DNA of 11,882 nt from UMGS1484 sp045661365 (GCA_045661365.1 JAZRFL010000058.1:1-11882), one strand, 5' to 3'; shown: positions 1-8,043, numbered from the stretch's first letter. Notes: generated by a model not told the origin, from the letters alone. Translations and numbers: made by a program.

Positions 1-1170
1 ACTGTTTCCCGCGGGATTCGTTGCCCCATTATTCGTCAAGGTGACGATTTGGCTGCTATTGTTTCCGATAGTGTGATCGCTGCCGCAAAAAGCGAAGGCT
101 TTGAACTTCGTGATCGCGATGTAATTTCCATTACCGAATCCATTGTAGCACGTGCCCAAGGAAACTATGCTTCTATCGAAGATATTGCTACCGATGTTCG
201 CAACAAGCTGGGTGGCGAAACGGTTGGGGTTATTTTCCCCATTTTGTCTCGTAACCGTTTTGCAATTTGCTTAAAAGGGATCGCCATGGGTGCTAAGAAG
301 ATTGTTTTGATGCTTAGTTATCCCTCAGACGAAGTTGGTAACGAGCTTGTTAGCTTAGACAAATTGGACGAAGCAGGCATCAATCCTTACTCTGATGTGC
401 TTTCTTTGGAAAAATACCGTGAGTTATTTGGCGAAAATCGTCACGAATTCACAGGTGTAGACTATGTTGAGTATTATGGTGAATTGATCAAAGAATGTGG
501 CGCCGAGGTTGAAATCGTTTTTGCTAACCAAGCCAAAACGATTTTGAACTATACCGATTGTGTTTTAACCTGTGATATTCATACTCGTGCCCGTACCAAA
601 CGTATCTTAAAAGCGGCAGGTGCCAAGGTCGTTTGTGGTTTGGACGATATCTTAAATCAACCCATTACCGGCGGTTGCAATGAAAATTACGGCTTATTAG
701 GTTCCAACAAATCCACCGAAGACACCATCAAATTGTTCCCTCGTGAATGTAAAGCGTTGGTGCTCGATATTCAAAAACGCATATTCGATGCTACCGGCAA
801 GCATGTTGAAGTTATGGTATACGGCGATGGTGCGTTTAAAGATCCCCAAGGTAAAATTTGGGAATTGGCAGACCCGGTGGTTTCTCCCGCGTATACCGAC
901 GGCTTGATCGGCACCCCCAACGAACTGAAATTGAAATATCTTGCCGACAATGATTTCAAAGATCTGTCGGGAAATGAATTGAAAGAAGCAATTTCTGCCA
1001 GTATTCGTCAAAAGCAAGGTAATTTGGTTGGAAATATGGCTTCTCAAGGTACGACGCCTCGTCAATTGACCGATTTGATCGGTTCCTTGTGTGACTTGAC
1101 CAGTGGTTCGGGTGACAAAGGTACTCCTGTCGTGTTGGTTCAAGGCTATTTCGACAATTATACCAACTGA
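1..1170 (+). CDS. CofE-like protein, coenzyme F420-0:L-glutamate ligase family (5' end outside window)
   Basis: The frame is open from base 1 to the TGA at 1168-1170, giving 389 visible residues. The first residues (TVSRGIRCPIIRQGDDL) look like the family's N-terminus, so the true start probably lies a few codons upstream; the TTG at 49 is internal. Recognisable stretches are SRGIRCPIIRQGDDL, TESIVARAQGNY, FPILSRNRFAICLKG, LMLSYPSDEVGN, VMVYGDGAFKDP, and near the end NMASQGTTPRQLTDLIGSL followed by a TSGSGDKGTP segment. These match the CofE-like proteins common in anaerobic Firmicutes. Archaeal and actinobacterial CofE adds L-glutamate to F420-0 using GTP. Clostridia generally do not make F420, so the real substrate here is probably another carboxylate acceptor and is unknown (inference). 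The protein should be cytosolic, with no signal peptide or membrane segment in view. The gene ends at a bidirectional terminator facing the ABC operon. Family assignment is confident; function is not. Confidence 0.85.
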   Translation, partial: TVSRGIRCPIIRQGDDLAAIVSDSVIAAAKSEGFELRDRDVISITESIVARAQGNYASIEDIATDVRNKLGGETVGVIFPILSRNRFAICLKGIAMGAKKIVLMLSYPSDEVGNELVSLDKLDEAGINPYSDVLSLEKYRELFGENRHEFTGVDYVEYYGELIKECGAEVEIVFANQAKTILNYTDCVLTCDIHTRARTKRILKAAGAKVVCGLDDILNQPITGGCNENYGLLGSNKSTEDTIKLFPRECKALVLDIQKRIFDATGKHVEVMVYGDGAFKDPQGKIWELADPVVSPAYTDGLIGTPNELKLKYLADNDFKDLSGNELKEAISASIRQKQGNLVGNMASQGTTPRQLTDLIGSLCDLTSGSGDKGTPVVLVQGYFDNYTN

Positions 1171-1184
1171 TCCAATAGGTTGTA

Positions 1185-1221
1185 AACAAAAAACGGAGTC
1201 AAACTGACTCCGTTTTTTGTT
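1185..1221. terminator. Bidirectional intrinsic terminator
   Basis: This is a perfect inverted repeat. Arms CGGAGTCA (1194-1201) and TGACTCCG (1205-1212) enclose a 3-nt loop and are flanked by A6 on the left and T6 on the right. Both strands therefore read as a GC stem plus a U-run. It sits between two convergent genes and can end the CofE-like transcript (+) and the ABC operon transcript (-). Confidence 0.9.
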
Positions 1222-1222
1222 A

Positions 1223-1990
1223 TTAATGGATATCTTTTTTGGGGTAATGAAAATAGGCTAGTAAAATGCCACCTGCCGTTAATAAGAGTCCGATTATTAA
1301 TTTGGTGATTTCTAATGACTCTCCGTTTACAAGTGCCGTTCCGTTTGCATACCCAAACGGTGTAATGTATTTCAAAAACTCGGTTTCTTCGGTAAGTGAA
1401 GCAATAATATCCAAAAAATACAGTCCTACCGACATTCCCAATCCAATACCGATTCCACCTCGCCTCAGCAGAGAGGAAAGACCAAACGTCATGGCGCCGA
1501 TTTGTAGTTGTAACATAAAATATAACAAGAACAACTGTAACATGGTACCGAGTTCCAAGGTTGTACCAATCGCGAAGCAACACCCCAATACCACGAGCAA
1601 AACGACCACGTTTAAAACAGTCAAGGCTATTACCAGAGAAAGGAGTTTTTCGGTTACAACTCGTTTTCGTGAGATAGGGTGGGTCAACAAAAATTCTGCT
1701 GTACGACCACTTTCTTCTTTGCTTAACATACGAATTCCGGTAATTGCCGCAAATAACGTGGCACCAAGCCCGAATTCCGCAGAAAACTCCGAAGCAAAAT
1801 ATTTCATAAAGTTTCCGTACATGCTTTCCATATCGATCTGCATATCGGCAAACATTTCACCCAATTGCGCCATGGATTGTTCCATAATAGGATAAATCAA
1901 TACGCAAATTGCCATTATCGAAGACAAAGCCGCCGTCCAAATAATAAGCGACAAGCGAGACAACTTCAAATCTAATTTCAATAAATGCAC
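1223..1990 (-). CDS. ABC-2 type exporter permease subunit
   Basis: This hydrophobic protein has about six membrane segments and pairs with the ATPase immediately upstream. The pattern fits the ABC-2 permease family. There is an N-terminal helix after a short basic stretch (LDLKLSRLSLIIW). An extracellular-type loop around residues 40-75 is rich in Met and acidic residues (QLGEMFADMQIDMESMYG). The cytoplasmic segment SKEESGRTAEFLLTHPISRKRVV is typical of the family. Three or four further helices follow, and the tail is basic (HYPKKDIH). Start choice: the Shine-Dalgarno AAAGGAGG (2007-2000) abuts the ATG at 1999 with no spacer, but lies 9 nt from the GTG at 1990. I therefore prefer the GTG, giving 255 residues; the ATG would give 258 and a short overlap with the ATPase gene. 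The likely role is export of a lipid, peptide or drug-like substrate, and the substrate cannot be told from sequence. Confidence 0.85.
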   Translation of the reverse strand: MHLLKLDLKLSRLSLIIWTAALSSIMAICVLIYPIMEQSMAQLGEMFADMQIDMESMYGNFMKYFASEFSAEFGLGATLFAAITGIRMLSKEESGRTAEFLLTHPISRKRVVTEKLLSLVIALTVLNVVVLLVVLGCCFAIGTTLELGTMLQLFLLYFMLQLQIGAMTFGLSSLLRRGGIGIGLGMSVGLYFLDIIASLTEETEFLKYITPFGYANGTALVNGESLEITKLIIGLLLTAGGILLAYFHYPKKDIH

Positions 1991-1991
1991 G

Positions 1992-2867
1992 TTATTCATC
2001 CTCCTTTTGATAAAATTGGAAAAAAACGTCTTCCAAGTCGGTGTCGGAAATCGTTAAATCTTCAAATTGACAGTTGCGTAATTCGAAAAGTAGTTGATTC
2101 ACGTCTCCGCGATATAAAAACGATACGGTCGTGCCGTCGTTTTTCATGTCGTAAATATGCTCAAAGCAAAGGGGAGAACGAACACCGCGTAAGCATACCC
2201 GTTTGGCGCCTGTGTGTCCAAAACGCTCTATGTTGTCACAAGCGAGCAACGTTCCATTGCTGATAACAGCCGCGTGCGTGCAATGTTTTTCTACTTCCGA
2301 CAAAGCGTGAGACGATAAAAATACCGTAGCACCTTCGTTGTTGCGCTCTTTCATGATTTGATAAAATTCACGTTGCATCAAAGGATCCAAACCGCTGGTC
2401 GGCTCATCCATAATGTACAATGCCGGTTTGTGTTGCAGAGCGCAAACCATACCGACTTTTTTTCGGTTTCCCAGGGAAAGCTCGTTGATTTTGCGTTCGG
2501 TATCCAGTTGGAGCCGTTCACATAGCCGTACCGCTTCTTGCGTGCAATCCATATTCCGAAGGTTAGCAGAAAACTTTATAACGTCCTTGACCTTCATCCG
2601 CCCGTATAAATTGATTTCTGACGGCAAATATCCAATTTGAGATAGTATTTTTGTAGAATCCTTGCCCACGTCCGCTCCCAGTACGGTCGCTTTTCCTTCT
2701 GTTGGATGTAACAATCCCAACAAAAGCCGTATGGTGGTACTTTTTCCTGCTCCGTTAGGGCCAATAAATCCTAAAAAATCGCCCTGCTCAACGCTCAAAT
2801 TTACTTGTTCGATTCCACGAGCAGAGCCATAGTGTTTGGTTAAACCAATGGTTTCAATTGCCTTCAT
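1992..2867 (-). CDS. ABC exporter ATP-binding subunit (BcrA/CcmA-like)
   Basis: This 291-residue ATPase energises the permease encoded just downstream. Visible motifs in order are Walker A GPNGAGKST (36-44), IGYLPSE near the Q-loop position (78-84), an ABC signature LSLGN at 130-134 in place of LSGGQ, Walker B ALYIMDEPTSGLDP (149-162), and the switch histidine in LSSH (187). The last 80 or so residues form the variable C-terminal extension seen in BcrA-like exporter ATPases and end in an acidic tail. The ATG at 2867 is preceded by AGGAG with an 8-nt spacer. The stop lies one base before the permease GTG, so translation is probably coupled. A consensus promoter sits just upstream. Such two-gene modules often handle antimicrobial peptides or envelope stress, but no two-component or GntR regulator gene is visible beside it. 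Confidence 0.92.
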   Translation of the reverse strand: MKAIETIGLTKHYGSARGIEQVNLSVEQGDFLGFIGPNGAGKSTTIRLLLGLLHPTEGKATVLGADVGKDSTKILSQIGYLPSEINLYGRMKVKDVIKFSANLRNMDCTQEAVRLCERLQLDTERKINELSLGNRKKVGMVCALQHKPALYIMDEPTSGLDPLMQREFYQIMKERNNEGATVFLSSHALSEVEKHCTHAAVISNGTLLACDNIERFGHTGAKRVCLRGVRSPLCFEHIYDMKNDGTTVSFLYRGDVNQLLFELRNCQFEDLTISDTDLEDVFFQFYQKEDE

Positions 2868-2891
2868 TCGTCACACTCCTGTCTACGATCG

Positions 2892-2920
2892 ATTATAATT
2901 GATTCGAATTTCCATGTCAA
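2892..2920 (-). promoter_or_regulatory. Sigma-A promoter for the ABC exporter operon
   Basis: On the minus strand there is a perfect TTGACA (-35, 2920-2915), a 17-nt spacer, and a perfect TATAAT (-10, 2897-2892). The expected start site near 2885 leaves a leader of about 18 nt before the ATG at 2867, just enough for the AGGAG. Two full-consensus hexamers suggest strong expression unless repressed. Confidence 0.85.
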
Positions 2921-2982
2921 TATATTTGCCGATTTATAAAACGAATTACCAAAATATTTCTTATTAATTTTTTGGAATAACA

Positions 2983-3010
2983 TTGACAAAATAAAATGAT
3001 GTTCTATAAT
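2983..3010 (+). promoter_or_regulatory. Sigma-A promoter for the LTA-synthase-like gene
   Basis: TTGACA (2983-2988), a 16-nt spacer and TATAAT (3005-3010) lie 45 nt upstream of the chosen ATG at 3055. It is divergent from the ABC operon promoter, with about 60 bp of AT-rich DNA between the two -35 elements, so a shared operator is possible. Confidence 0.82.
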
Positions 3011-3054
3011 GATATTATTATCTAAATTTGTCGAATTATCGAGGGTGCGATATT

Positions 3055-5055
3055 ATGCAAGCAGAAATGATTCAAAATAATCGCTGTCAACCGTGGAAAT
3101 ATATGGCTTTGTTTCCGCTAGTTGTTTTATATTATGAAGTTGTTTTTCGCCTGTCGACTACGGGCGGACTGTTTCGGGTAGATTTGATTTATTTGCTTTT
3201 GTTTTCTGTTGCTTATGGGGGAATCGGCTATCTGTTGTCAACCGCTACCAAAAGCGACAAATTCAATCGCATTGTCACGGGAACGTTGATCGTATTGTCG
3301 GCGGTTCCTTACGTTATTGAATTTTTCATTTATCGTCAGTTTAAACAGTTTTATGACGTTGCCATGATTTTTGGCAGCGCGGGCGACGCGGTAGGGGACT
3401 ACTATGGCGAAATGTTTGATTTGATCTTCTGCTTCGACGGTATTTTCCACATTATTTTGTTTGCGGTTCCCATTACCTTGTTCTTGTTGTTCAAAAAACG
3501 CTATTTACAAACCTTACGTGCTACCTTGGTTACACGGTGCGTCGCGGCAGGGGCTATGGTAGTGTTGTACCTGCTCAGCGTTCTGCTTGTTATGGCAAAT
3601 GACGTGCATTCTTTGACTTATACCAAACAATATAACTTCCAAGGTGCCGTAGAAACCTTTGGTTTATATTCCGGTTTGCAGTTAGATTTGGAATCGGTGA
3701 TTTTTGGCGATTCCGATGATGCATTTGAAATGCCGGGCAGTATGGTTGTGCCTACTGTGCCGGGTGCCGACAAGCCAAATGACGAACCCATTGAATATGG
3801 ATATAACCAAATGAATTTGAACCTAAGCGGTGGCTCGGATCGTATAAAAGATTTAAACGAGTACGTCAGTCTGCAAGAAGCATCGCGTAAAAACAAATAT
3901 ACGGGTATGTTTAAAGGCAAAAACTTAATATTTATTAGTGCCGAAGCCTTTACCGGTGCTGTGATCAGTCCTGAATTGACCCCCACCTTGTATCGCTTGG
4001 CAACCAAGGGAATCAACTTTACCGACTATTACCAACCCGACAGTGCGGGGACAACGGGCGGTGAATATCAAAATATATTTGGTATGTTGCCTACGTCAGG
4101 CGGTTCTTCTTTTAAAGAAACTGCCGACAACCTCAATTATTTTACCATGGGTAGTCAGTTGGATCGTTTGGGGTACTACGGTAAAGCCTATCATAACAAC
4201 ACCTATACCTACTACGATCGTGACAAAACCCACGTAAATTTAGGGTATTCCGACGGTTTTATGGGGTACGGCAATGGCATGGAACAATACGTGCGTAAAA
4301 CTTGGCCCCAAAGCGATTTGGAAATGGTGGCAGGTACGTTGCCTACCTATATTGACAAACAACCCTTCAACATTTACTATATGTCGGTCAGTGGTCACAG
4401 TAACTACGACCGTAGCGGAAATATGATGACCTCCAGACATTGGGACAAGGTAAAAGACCTCCCTTATTCTGACCCGGTCAAGGGTTATATTGCCGCCAAT
4501 TTGGAATTTGAAGCCGCTTTGACACATTTGGTAGATGAACTGGAGAAAAAGGGGATAGCCGACGACACGGTGATTTGTATTTCTGCTGACCACTTCCCCT
4601 ATGGTTTAGACGATGACGGTAGTTTGGGTGATTTGCCCTATTTGTCTGAATTGTTTGGGCAAGAGGTCAACAACTATTTTCAGCGTGACCGCAACCGCCT
4701 GATTTTGTGGTGCGGTTCCTTGGAAAAAGAGCAACCCATCGTGGTCGACACGCCCACCTTTAGTCTTGACATTTTGCCCACCTTGTCCAATTTGTTCGGT
4801 ACTGAGTTTGACTCTCGGTTGTTCCCGGGACGAGATGTTTTTTCCGATGCACCCGCCTTGGTCTATAACACCAACTATGATTGGAAGACCGAGCACGGCA
4901 CTTACTTTGCTTCATCGGGAAAATTTGTTCCAAATGACCCTGCGGTTTCTTTGCCGGACGATTATATCGATACTGTAAAAACCATTGTTCGCAATAAAAT
5001 ACGGTATTGTAAATGGTCGCTTGAAAACGATTATTATCGTGCTTTGTTTGGTTGA
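3055..5055 (+). CDS. LTA synthase-like polytopic sulfatase-fold phosphotransferase
   Basis: This protein of 666 residues resembles the LtaS/sulfatase-like family, which moves glycerol-phosphate or similar groups from phospholipid onto a surface polymer. About five membrane helices (roughly 15-32, 42-61, 72-93, 127-147, 160-181) are followed by a linker and an extracellular alkaline-phosphatase-fold domain (about 288-600). Candidate metal and catalytic residues by analogy with LtaS are E297 in ISAEAF, T333/T334 in SAGTTGGEY, H448 in SVSGHSNY, and D512/H513 in SADHF. The family is usually 600-700 residues, so it appears full length. The frame is open back to a TTG at 3028, but the GAGGG 9 nt before the ATG at 3055 and the promoter position favour the ATG. 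It is transcribed alone, with its own promoter and terminator. It could act on LTA or on another phospho-polymer; sequence alone does not decide. Confidence 0.85.
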   Translation: MQAEMIQNNRCQPWKYMALFPLVVLYYEVVFRLSTTGGLFRVDLIYLLLFSVAYGGIGYLLSTATKSDKFNRIVTGTLIVLSAVPYVIEFFIYRQFKQFYDVAMIFGSAGDAVGDYYGEMFDLIFCFDGIFHIILFAVPITLFLLFKKRYLQTLRATLVTRCVAAGAMVVLYLLSVLLVMANDVHSLTYTKQYNFQGAVETFGLYSGLQLDLESVIFGDSDDAFEMPGSMVVPTVPGADKPNDEPIEYGYNQMNLNLSGGSDRIKDLNEYVSLQEASRKNKYTGMFKGKNLIFISAEAFTGAVISPELTPTLYRLATKGINFTDYYQPDSAGTTGGEYQNIFGMLPTSGGSSFKETADNLNYFTMGSQLDRLGYYGKAYHNNTYTYYDRDKTHVNLGYSDGFMGYGNGMEQYVRKTWPQSDLEMVAGTLPTYIDKQPFNIYYMSVSGHSNYDRSGNMMTSRHWDKVKDLPYSDPVKGYIAANLEFEAALTHLVDELEKKGIADDTVICISADHFPYGLDDDGSLGDLPYLSELFGQEVNNYFQRDRNRLILWCGSLEKEQPIVVDTPTFSLDILPTLSNLFGTEFDSRLFPGRDVFSDAPALVYNTNYDWKTEHGTYFASSGKFVPNDPAVSLPDDYIDTVKTIVRNKIRYCKWSLENDYYRALFG

Positions 5056-5062
5056 TTTTTTT

Positions 5063-5094
5063 GCCGCCTTCTGTGAAAGAAGGCGGCTTTTTTT
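5063..5094 (+). terminator. Intrinsic terminator after the LTA-synthase-like gene
   Basis: A 9-bp perfect stem, GCCGCCTTC (5063-5071) with GAAGGCGGC (5079-5087), has a 7-nt loop and is followed by T7. It starts 8 nt after the stop codon. The next 155 bp (5095-5249) are very AT-rich, hold no gene, and include a 12-bp palindrome ACAATATATTGT at 5137-5148. Confidence 0.93.
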
Positions 5095-5249
5095 AGTGTA
5101 ATGATGATCACATAATATTTTCAAAAAATAAATATAACAATATATTGTGTATTTTCTTATTAATTACGTTATATATATTGTTTTTGTCGAAATTTTGAAT
5201 ATTTGTATAAAAAGCCCAAGAAAATTAAAGGTGTTTTTAAGGTTTTCTA

Positions 5250-5278
5250 TTGACATTTAACAAGGTTTATGGTACAAT
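5250..5278 (+). promoter_or_regulatory. Sigma-A promoter for the lysozyme-peptidase-TasA cluster
   Basis: TTGACA (5250-5255), a 17-nt spacer and TACAAT (5273-5278) lie 39 nt before the lysozyme ATG. The DNA just upstream is rich in A and T tracts that could act as an UP element. No other clear promoter precedes the peptidase or first TasA-like gene, so this one probably serves all three. Confidence 0.82.
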
Positions 5279-5317
5279 CTATTAGCACAATTATATCTAT
5301 CTGGGAGTCTACCTTGT

Positions 5318-7195
5318 ATGAAGAAGATTATCGCCTTGTTTATGTCGCTTGTGACCATACTTACCGTATTGGCTTGTTTATCCATACAACCTGTGGTTGC
5401 GGCAGACACGTTGTGGGGCATAGACGTTTCTTTTTATCAAGGCAACATTAACTGGAGCCAAGTAAAAGCCGCGGGTGTTGATTTTGTTATTCTTCGTGGC
5501 TGGTGCTACGGTAAAGATAGTAAGTTTGAAGAATATTATGCCGGTGCCAAGTCGGTTGGCCTTCCGGTTGGGGTGTATGTTTACACCTACGGCTTGACAG
5601 AATCTGCCATTGTTAGCGAAGTAGACAGCTTGATCAACAACTGCTTAAAAGGTAAACAGTTTGAATTTCCCATTTACGTAGATATGGAGTGCACCTCTTA
5701 TCAAGGCAACAGCGGTTGGGTGAGTGGGTATGACACAAACTCAAAATCGACCAACGCCGCTTTGATGGATGCTGCCTGCCGTCGATTGGAAAATGCAGGC
5801 TACTACGCAGGTATGTATACCTATACCAGCTTTATCCAAAGCTATTTAGACGTTTCTAACTTAAAAAATAAATACACCATGTGGATCGCCGATTATCGTG
5901 CCACTTGTGGTTACAACGGCCCTTACGACATGTGGCAGTATTCTTCCACCGGTAGTGTCAACGGTATTTCCGGTAGCGTAGACATGAACTATTGCTACTT
6001 TAACTTTGAGCCGGTTATCAAATCCATTGGGCTCAACGGTTATGAACCCAGTACCACCTATCCGTATAAAAACGACGACGGTAGCTTAACGCTCTATGAC
6101 GGGGAGTACGCCCATACCATTTCTTCCGACTATGCTACCAACTACGGGGTATCTACCGATCAAAAAACCCAAGGCAACAAGTCTTTGAAAATGACCTGCA
6201 CCAATCCGAATACGCAATATAATTCCAGCAGAGTCGGCGGTATGTTGCATCATCGCTTGAACCAAAAAGCCAACCTTTCGGGGTATGATATTGTAGCCTT
6301 TGACATTTACCTTACCAAAAAAATGGAAGGGTCTCACGGGTTCCAAGTAAACTTTAACACTTCGGGTGAAGACGGCTTCAATAAATTGGTTGCCCTAAAT
6401 GACAGAGGGCCCGGTTGGGTGAAATTCGAAATTTTAAAATCTGAAATTCCGGCCGCCGTAAGCGGTGCCGATTGGTCAAATATCAACAATCTGCGCCTGT
6501 CTTGGTTTAACTACGCAGGGTGGACCACAACCACCGAGTTTTATATTGACAACATTCGTGCCTATAATGCATCTGCGGTTGATCAAGCGGTAGAAAATGT
6601 AAAAAACAAGATATCGGCTTTGCCCCAACCGCGTGACGTTCGCCCTGAACACGAATCGGCGGTAAATGAAGCGCAAACCGCCTTTCTTGCCTTAAACGAG
6701 CAACAAAAAACATCGGTAGGGGCCGACTTGACTCGTAAACTTTCCGATTGTCTTGCCGCTTTGGACAAAGCAATCAATCATAAAAAGGCGATCGACCACG
6801 TTATGCAAGAGATCGATCGGTTGCCGCCTCCCGGTGATGTGAAGCATGAACATCGCGAACATATTTACAACGTGCGTGATTTGTTTGACCGCTTGACCGA
6901 GGAACAACGCACCGAGGTGACCAATAGTCAAAAATTAGCCGACATTTTGTCTGCTTATGAAGCGTTGCCACCGGAAATTACCGCTTTTTATGGCGACGTT
7001 GACCAAAACGGAGTTGTTAGTGCCGCCGACGCTCTTGAACTGTTAAAATCGGTCGTTGGGAAAGTGGTGCTTTCCACTCAACAATTTGTGAATGCCGACG
7101 TTGACGGCAACGGTATGATCAGCGCGGCCGATGCCTTGCTGATTTTGCAAGAAGTGGTTGGCAAAATTACGGTGTTTCCCGTTGAATTGGCTTAA
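5318..7195 (+). CDS. Secreted GH25 lysozyme with C-terminal type I dockerin
   Basis: Residues 1-29 are a signal peptide (MKKIIALFMS start, hydrophobic core, likely cut after VVAA). Residues 33-230 form a GH25 muramidase domain. It opens with GIDVSFYQGNINW, where D36 is an expected active-site residue, and carries the catalytic DxE in YVDMEC (D122, E124); it cleaves N-acetylmuramic acid linkages in peptidoglycan. Residues about 250-415 look like a beta-sandwich, carbohydrate-binding-type domain (unassigned). Two helical repeats follow (about 420-488 and 489-550), each with an LPxPxDV motif and a conserved EQ. A type I dockerin (about 558-617) ends the protein, with two calcium loops, DVDQNGVVSAAD (560-571) and DVDGNGMISAAD (594-605). 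GGGAG lies 10 nt before the ATG. The dockerin implies attachment to a cohesin-bearing scaffold or anchor, which is not in this window. The gene is 40 bp upstream of the signal peptidase on the same strand. Confidence 0.93.
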   Translation: MKKIIALFMSLVTILTVLACLSIQPVVAADTLWGIDVSFYQGNINWSQVKAAGVDFVILRGWCYGKDSKFEEYYAGAKSVGLPVGVYVYTYGLTESAIVSEVDSLINNCLKGKQFEFPIYVDMECTSYQGNSGWVSGYDTNSKSTNAALMDAACRRLENAGYYAGMYTYTSFIQSYLDVSNLKNKYTMWIADYRATCGYNGPYDMWQYSSTGSVNGISGSVDMNYCYFNFEPVIKSIGLNGYEPSTTYPYKNDDGSLTLYDGEYAHTISSDYATNYGVSTDQKTQGNKSLKMTCTNPNTQYNSSRVGGMLHHRLNQKANLSGYDIVAFDIYLTKKMEGSHGFQVNFNTSGEDGFNKLVALNDRGPGWVKFEILKSEIPAAVSGADWSNINNLRLSWFNYAGWTTTTEFYIDNIRAYNASAVDQAVENVKNKISALPQPRDVRPEHESAVNEAQTAFLALNEQQKTSVGADLTRKLSDCLAALDKAINHKKAIDHVMQEIDRLPPPGDVKHEHREHIYNVRDLFDRLTEEQRTEVTNSQKLADILSAYEALPPEITAFYGDVDQNGVVSAADALELLKSVVGKVVLSTQQFVNADVDGNGMISAADALLILQEVVGKITVFPVELA

Positions 7196-7235
7196 TTGTT
7201 AAGCAAATCTAAATTATGAAAAAGAGGTCCTTGGT

Positions 7236-7982
7236 ATGAAAGGTTTTAAAATTGCTTGGAATATTATAACCTGGCTTTTGGTTATTTTATGTGTATTGTT
7301 GGCAGTCGCCTTGGTTGGTGTTCGTTTATTTGGGATTGAACCCTATATTGTTCTTTCCGGCTCTATGGAACCGGAATACCACGTTGGCTCTGTCATTTAT
7401 TTGCAACAAGTGGAGCCTGAAGAGATTCAAGTGGGCGACCCCATTACCTACGAGGTTGACGGTCTCGACGAAGCCTGCACCCACCGTGTGATAGAGGTGG
7501 ACAAAGAAGGCAAATGCTTTAAGACCAAAGGGGATGCCAATGACACCGCCGACGGAAAAACAGTACCCTTCGACGCTTTGCTTGGTAAACCCATTTTCCA
7601 CATTCCCCAATTGGGCTATTTGGCAAATGAACTGAATCAACCTTACGGTAAAATGATTGTAATTTCCGCTGTATGCGTGCTCTTGTTGTTGATTATTGTT
7701 CCCAGTTTCTTTACGGTTAGTCCCAAGAAAGATGAAGATGAAGAATCCGACGACGAGCAAGATGACACCATGTCAGGCGAAGCCCGCGCAGAGTTAGAAC
7801 AACAACTGCAAGCCTTGCGGGAAAAAGCGGCACAGCAAGCCGAAAACGAATCTGCTGACCAAGCCCCCGCACAAGAGATTGCCGAGGAGCAAACGGAGGC
7901 ACCCCAAGTGGCCGAAGAAACACAAGAGGCCGAAGGTGAGCCCGATTCCCAACCCGCCGAGGATTCGGCACAAAATGATTAA
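7236..7982 (+). CDS. ER-type (SipW-like) signal peptidase I with long acidic C-terminal tail
   Basis: This is a 248-residue membrane serine protease that removes signal peptides outside the cytoplasmic membrane. Helix 1 spans about 10-32. The catalytic serine is S43 in LSGSMEP. The general base is histidine, H83 in CTHRVIEV, instead of the lysine of usual bacterial enzymes; this is the archaeal/ER-type signature shared with Bacillus SipW. Acidic residues follow in KGDAND (D100, D103), and helix 2 spans about 140-160. After helix 2 comes PKKDEDEE and about 80 low-complexity residues very rich in Glu, Gln, Ala and Asp, with a coiled-coil-like stretch (ARAELEQQLQALREKAAQQ). With both termini inside, this tail would be cytosolic. 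SipW is about 190 residues, so the tail is an extension. AGAGG sits 8 nt before the ATG. Three TasA-like genes follow and are its likely substrates. Confidence 0.93.
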   Translation: MKGFKIAWNIITWLLVILCVLLAVALVGVRLFGIEPYIVLSGSMEPEYHVGSVIYLQQVEPEEIQVGDPITYEVDGLDEACTHRVIEVDKEGKCFKTKGDANDTADGKTVPFDALLGKPIFHIPQLGYLANELNQPYGKMIVISAVCVLLLLIIVPSFFTVSPKKDEDEESDDEQDDTMSGEARAELEQQLQALREKAAQQAENESADQAPAQEIAEEQTEAPQVAEETQEAEGEPDSQPAEDSAQND

Positions 7983-7992
7983 TTTGGTAGGT

Positions 7993-8008
7993 AGCGTTGA
8001 AAAACGCT
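7993..8008 (+). other. Intercistronic hairpin with GAAA tetraloop
   Basis: Between the peptidase stop and the TasA-like ATG lies AGCGTT-GAAA-AACGCT, a perfect 6-bp stem closed by a GNRA loop. The DNA after it is A/T-rich but has no clean U-run, so it is at best a weak terminator. A processing or mRNA-stabilising role, raising the TasA message over the peptidase message, is inference. Confidence 0.5.
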
Positions 8009-8043
8009 TATTTATAAAATATTAAGAAGGAGGAAATTCTATT

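Noticed and set aside
1266..1895. Plus-strand open frame of 209 codons opposite the ABC permease
   Set aside because: It is the shadow of the permease; the minus strand has the operon, ribosome site and membrane helices.
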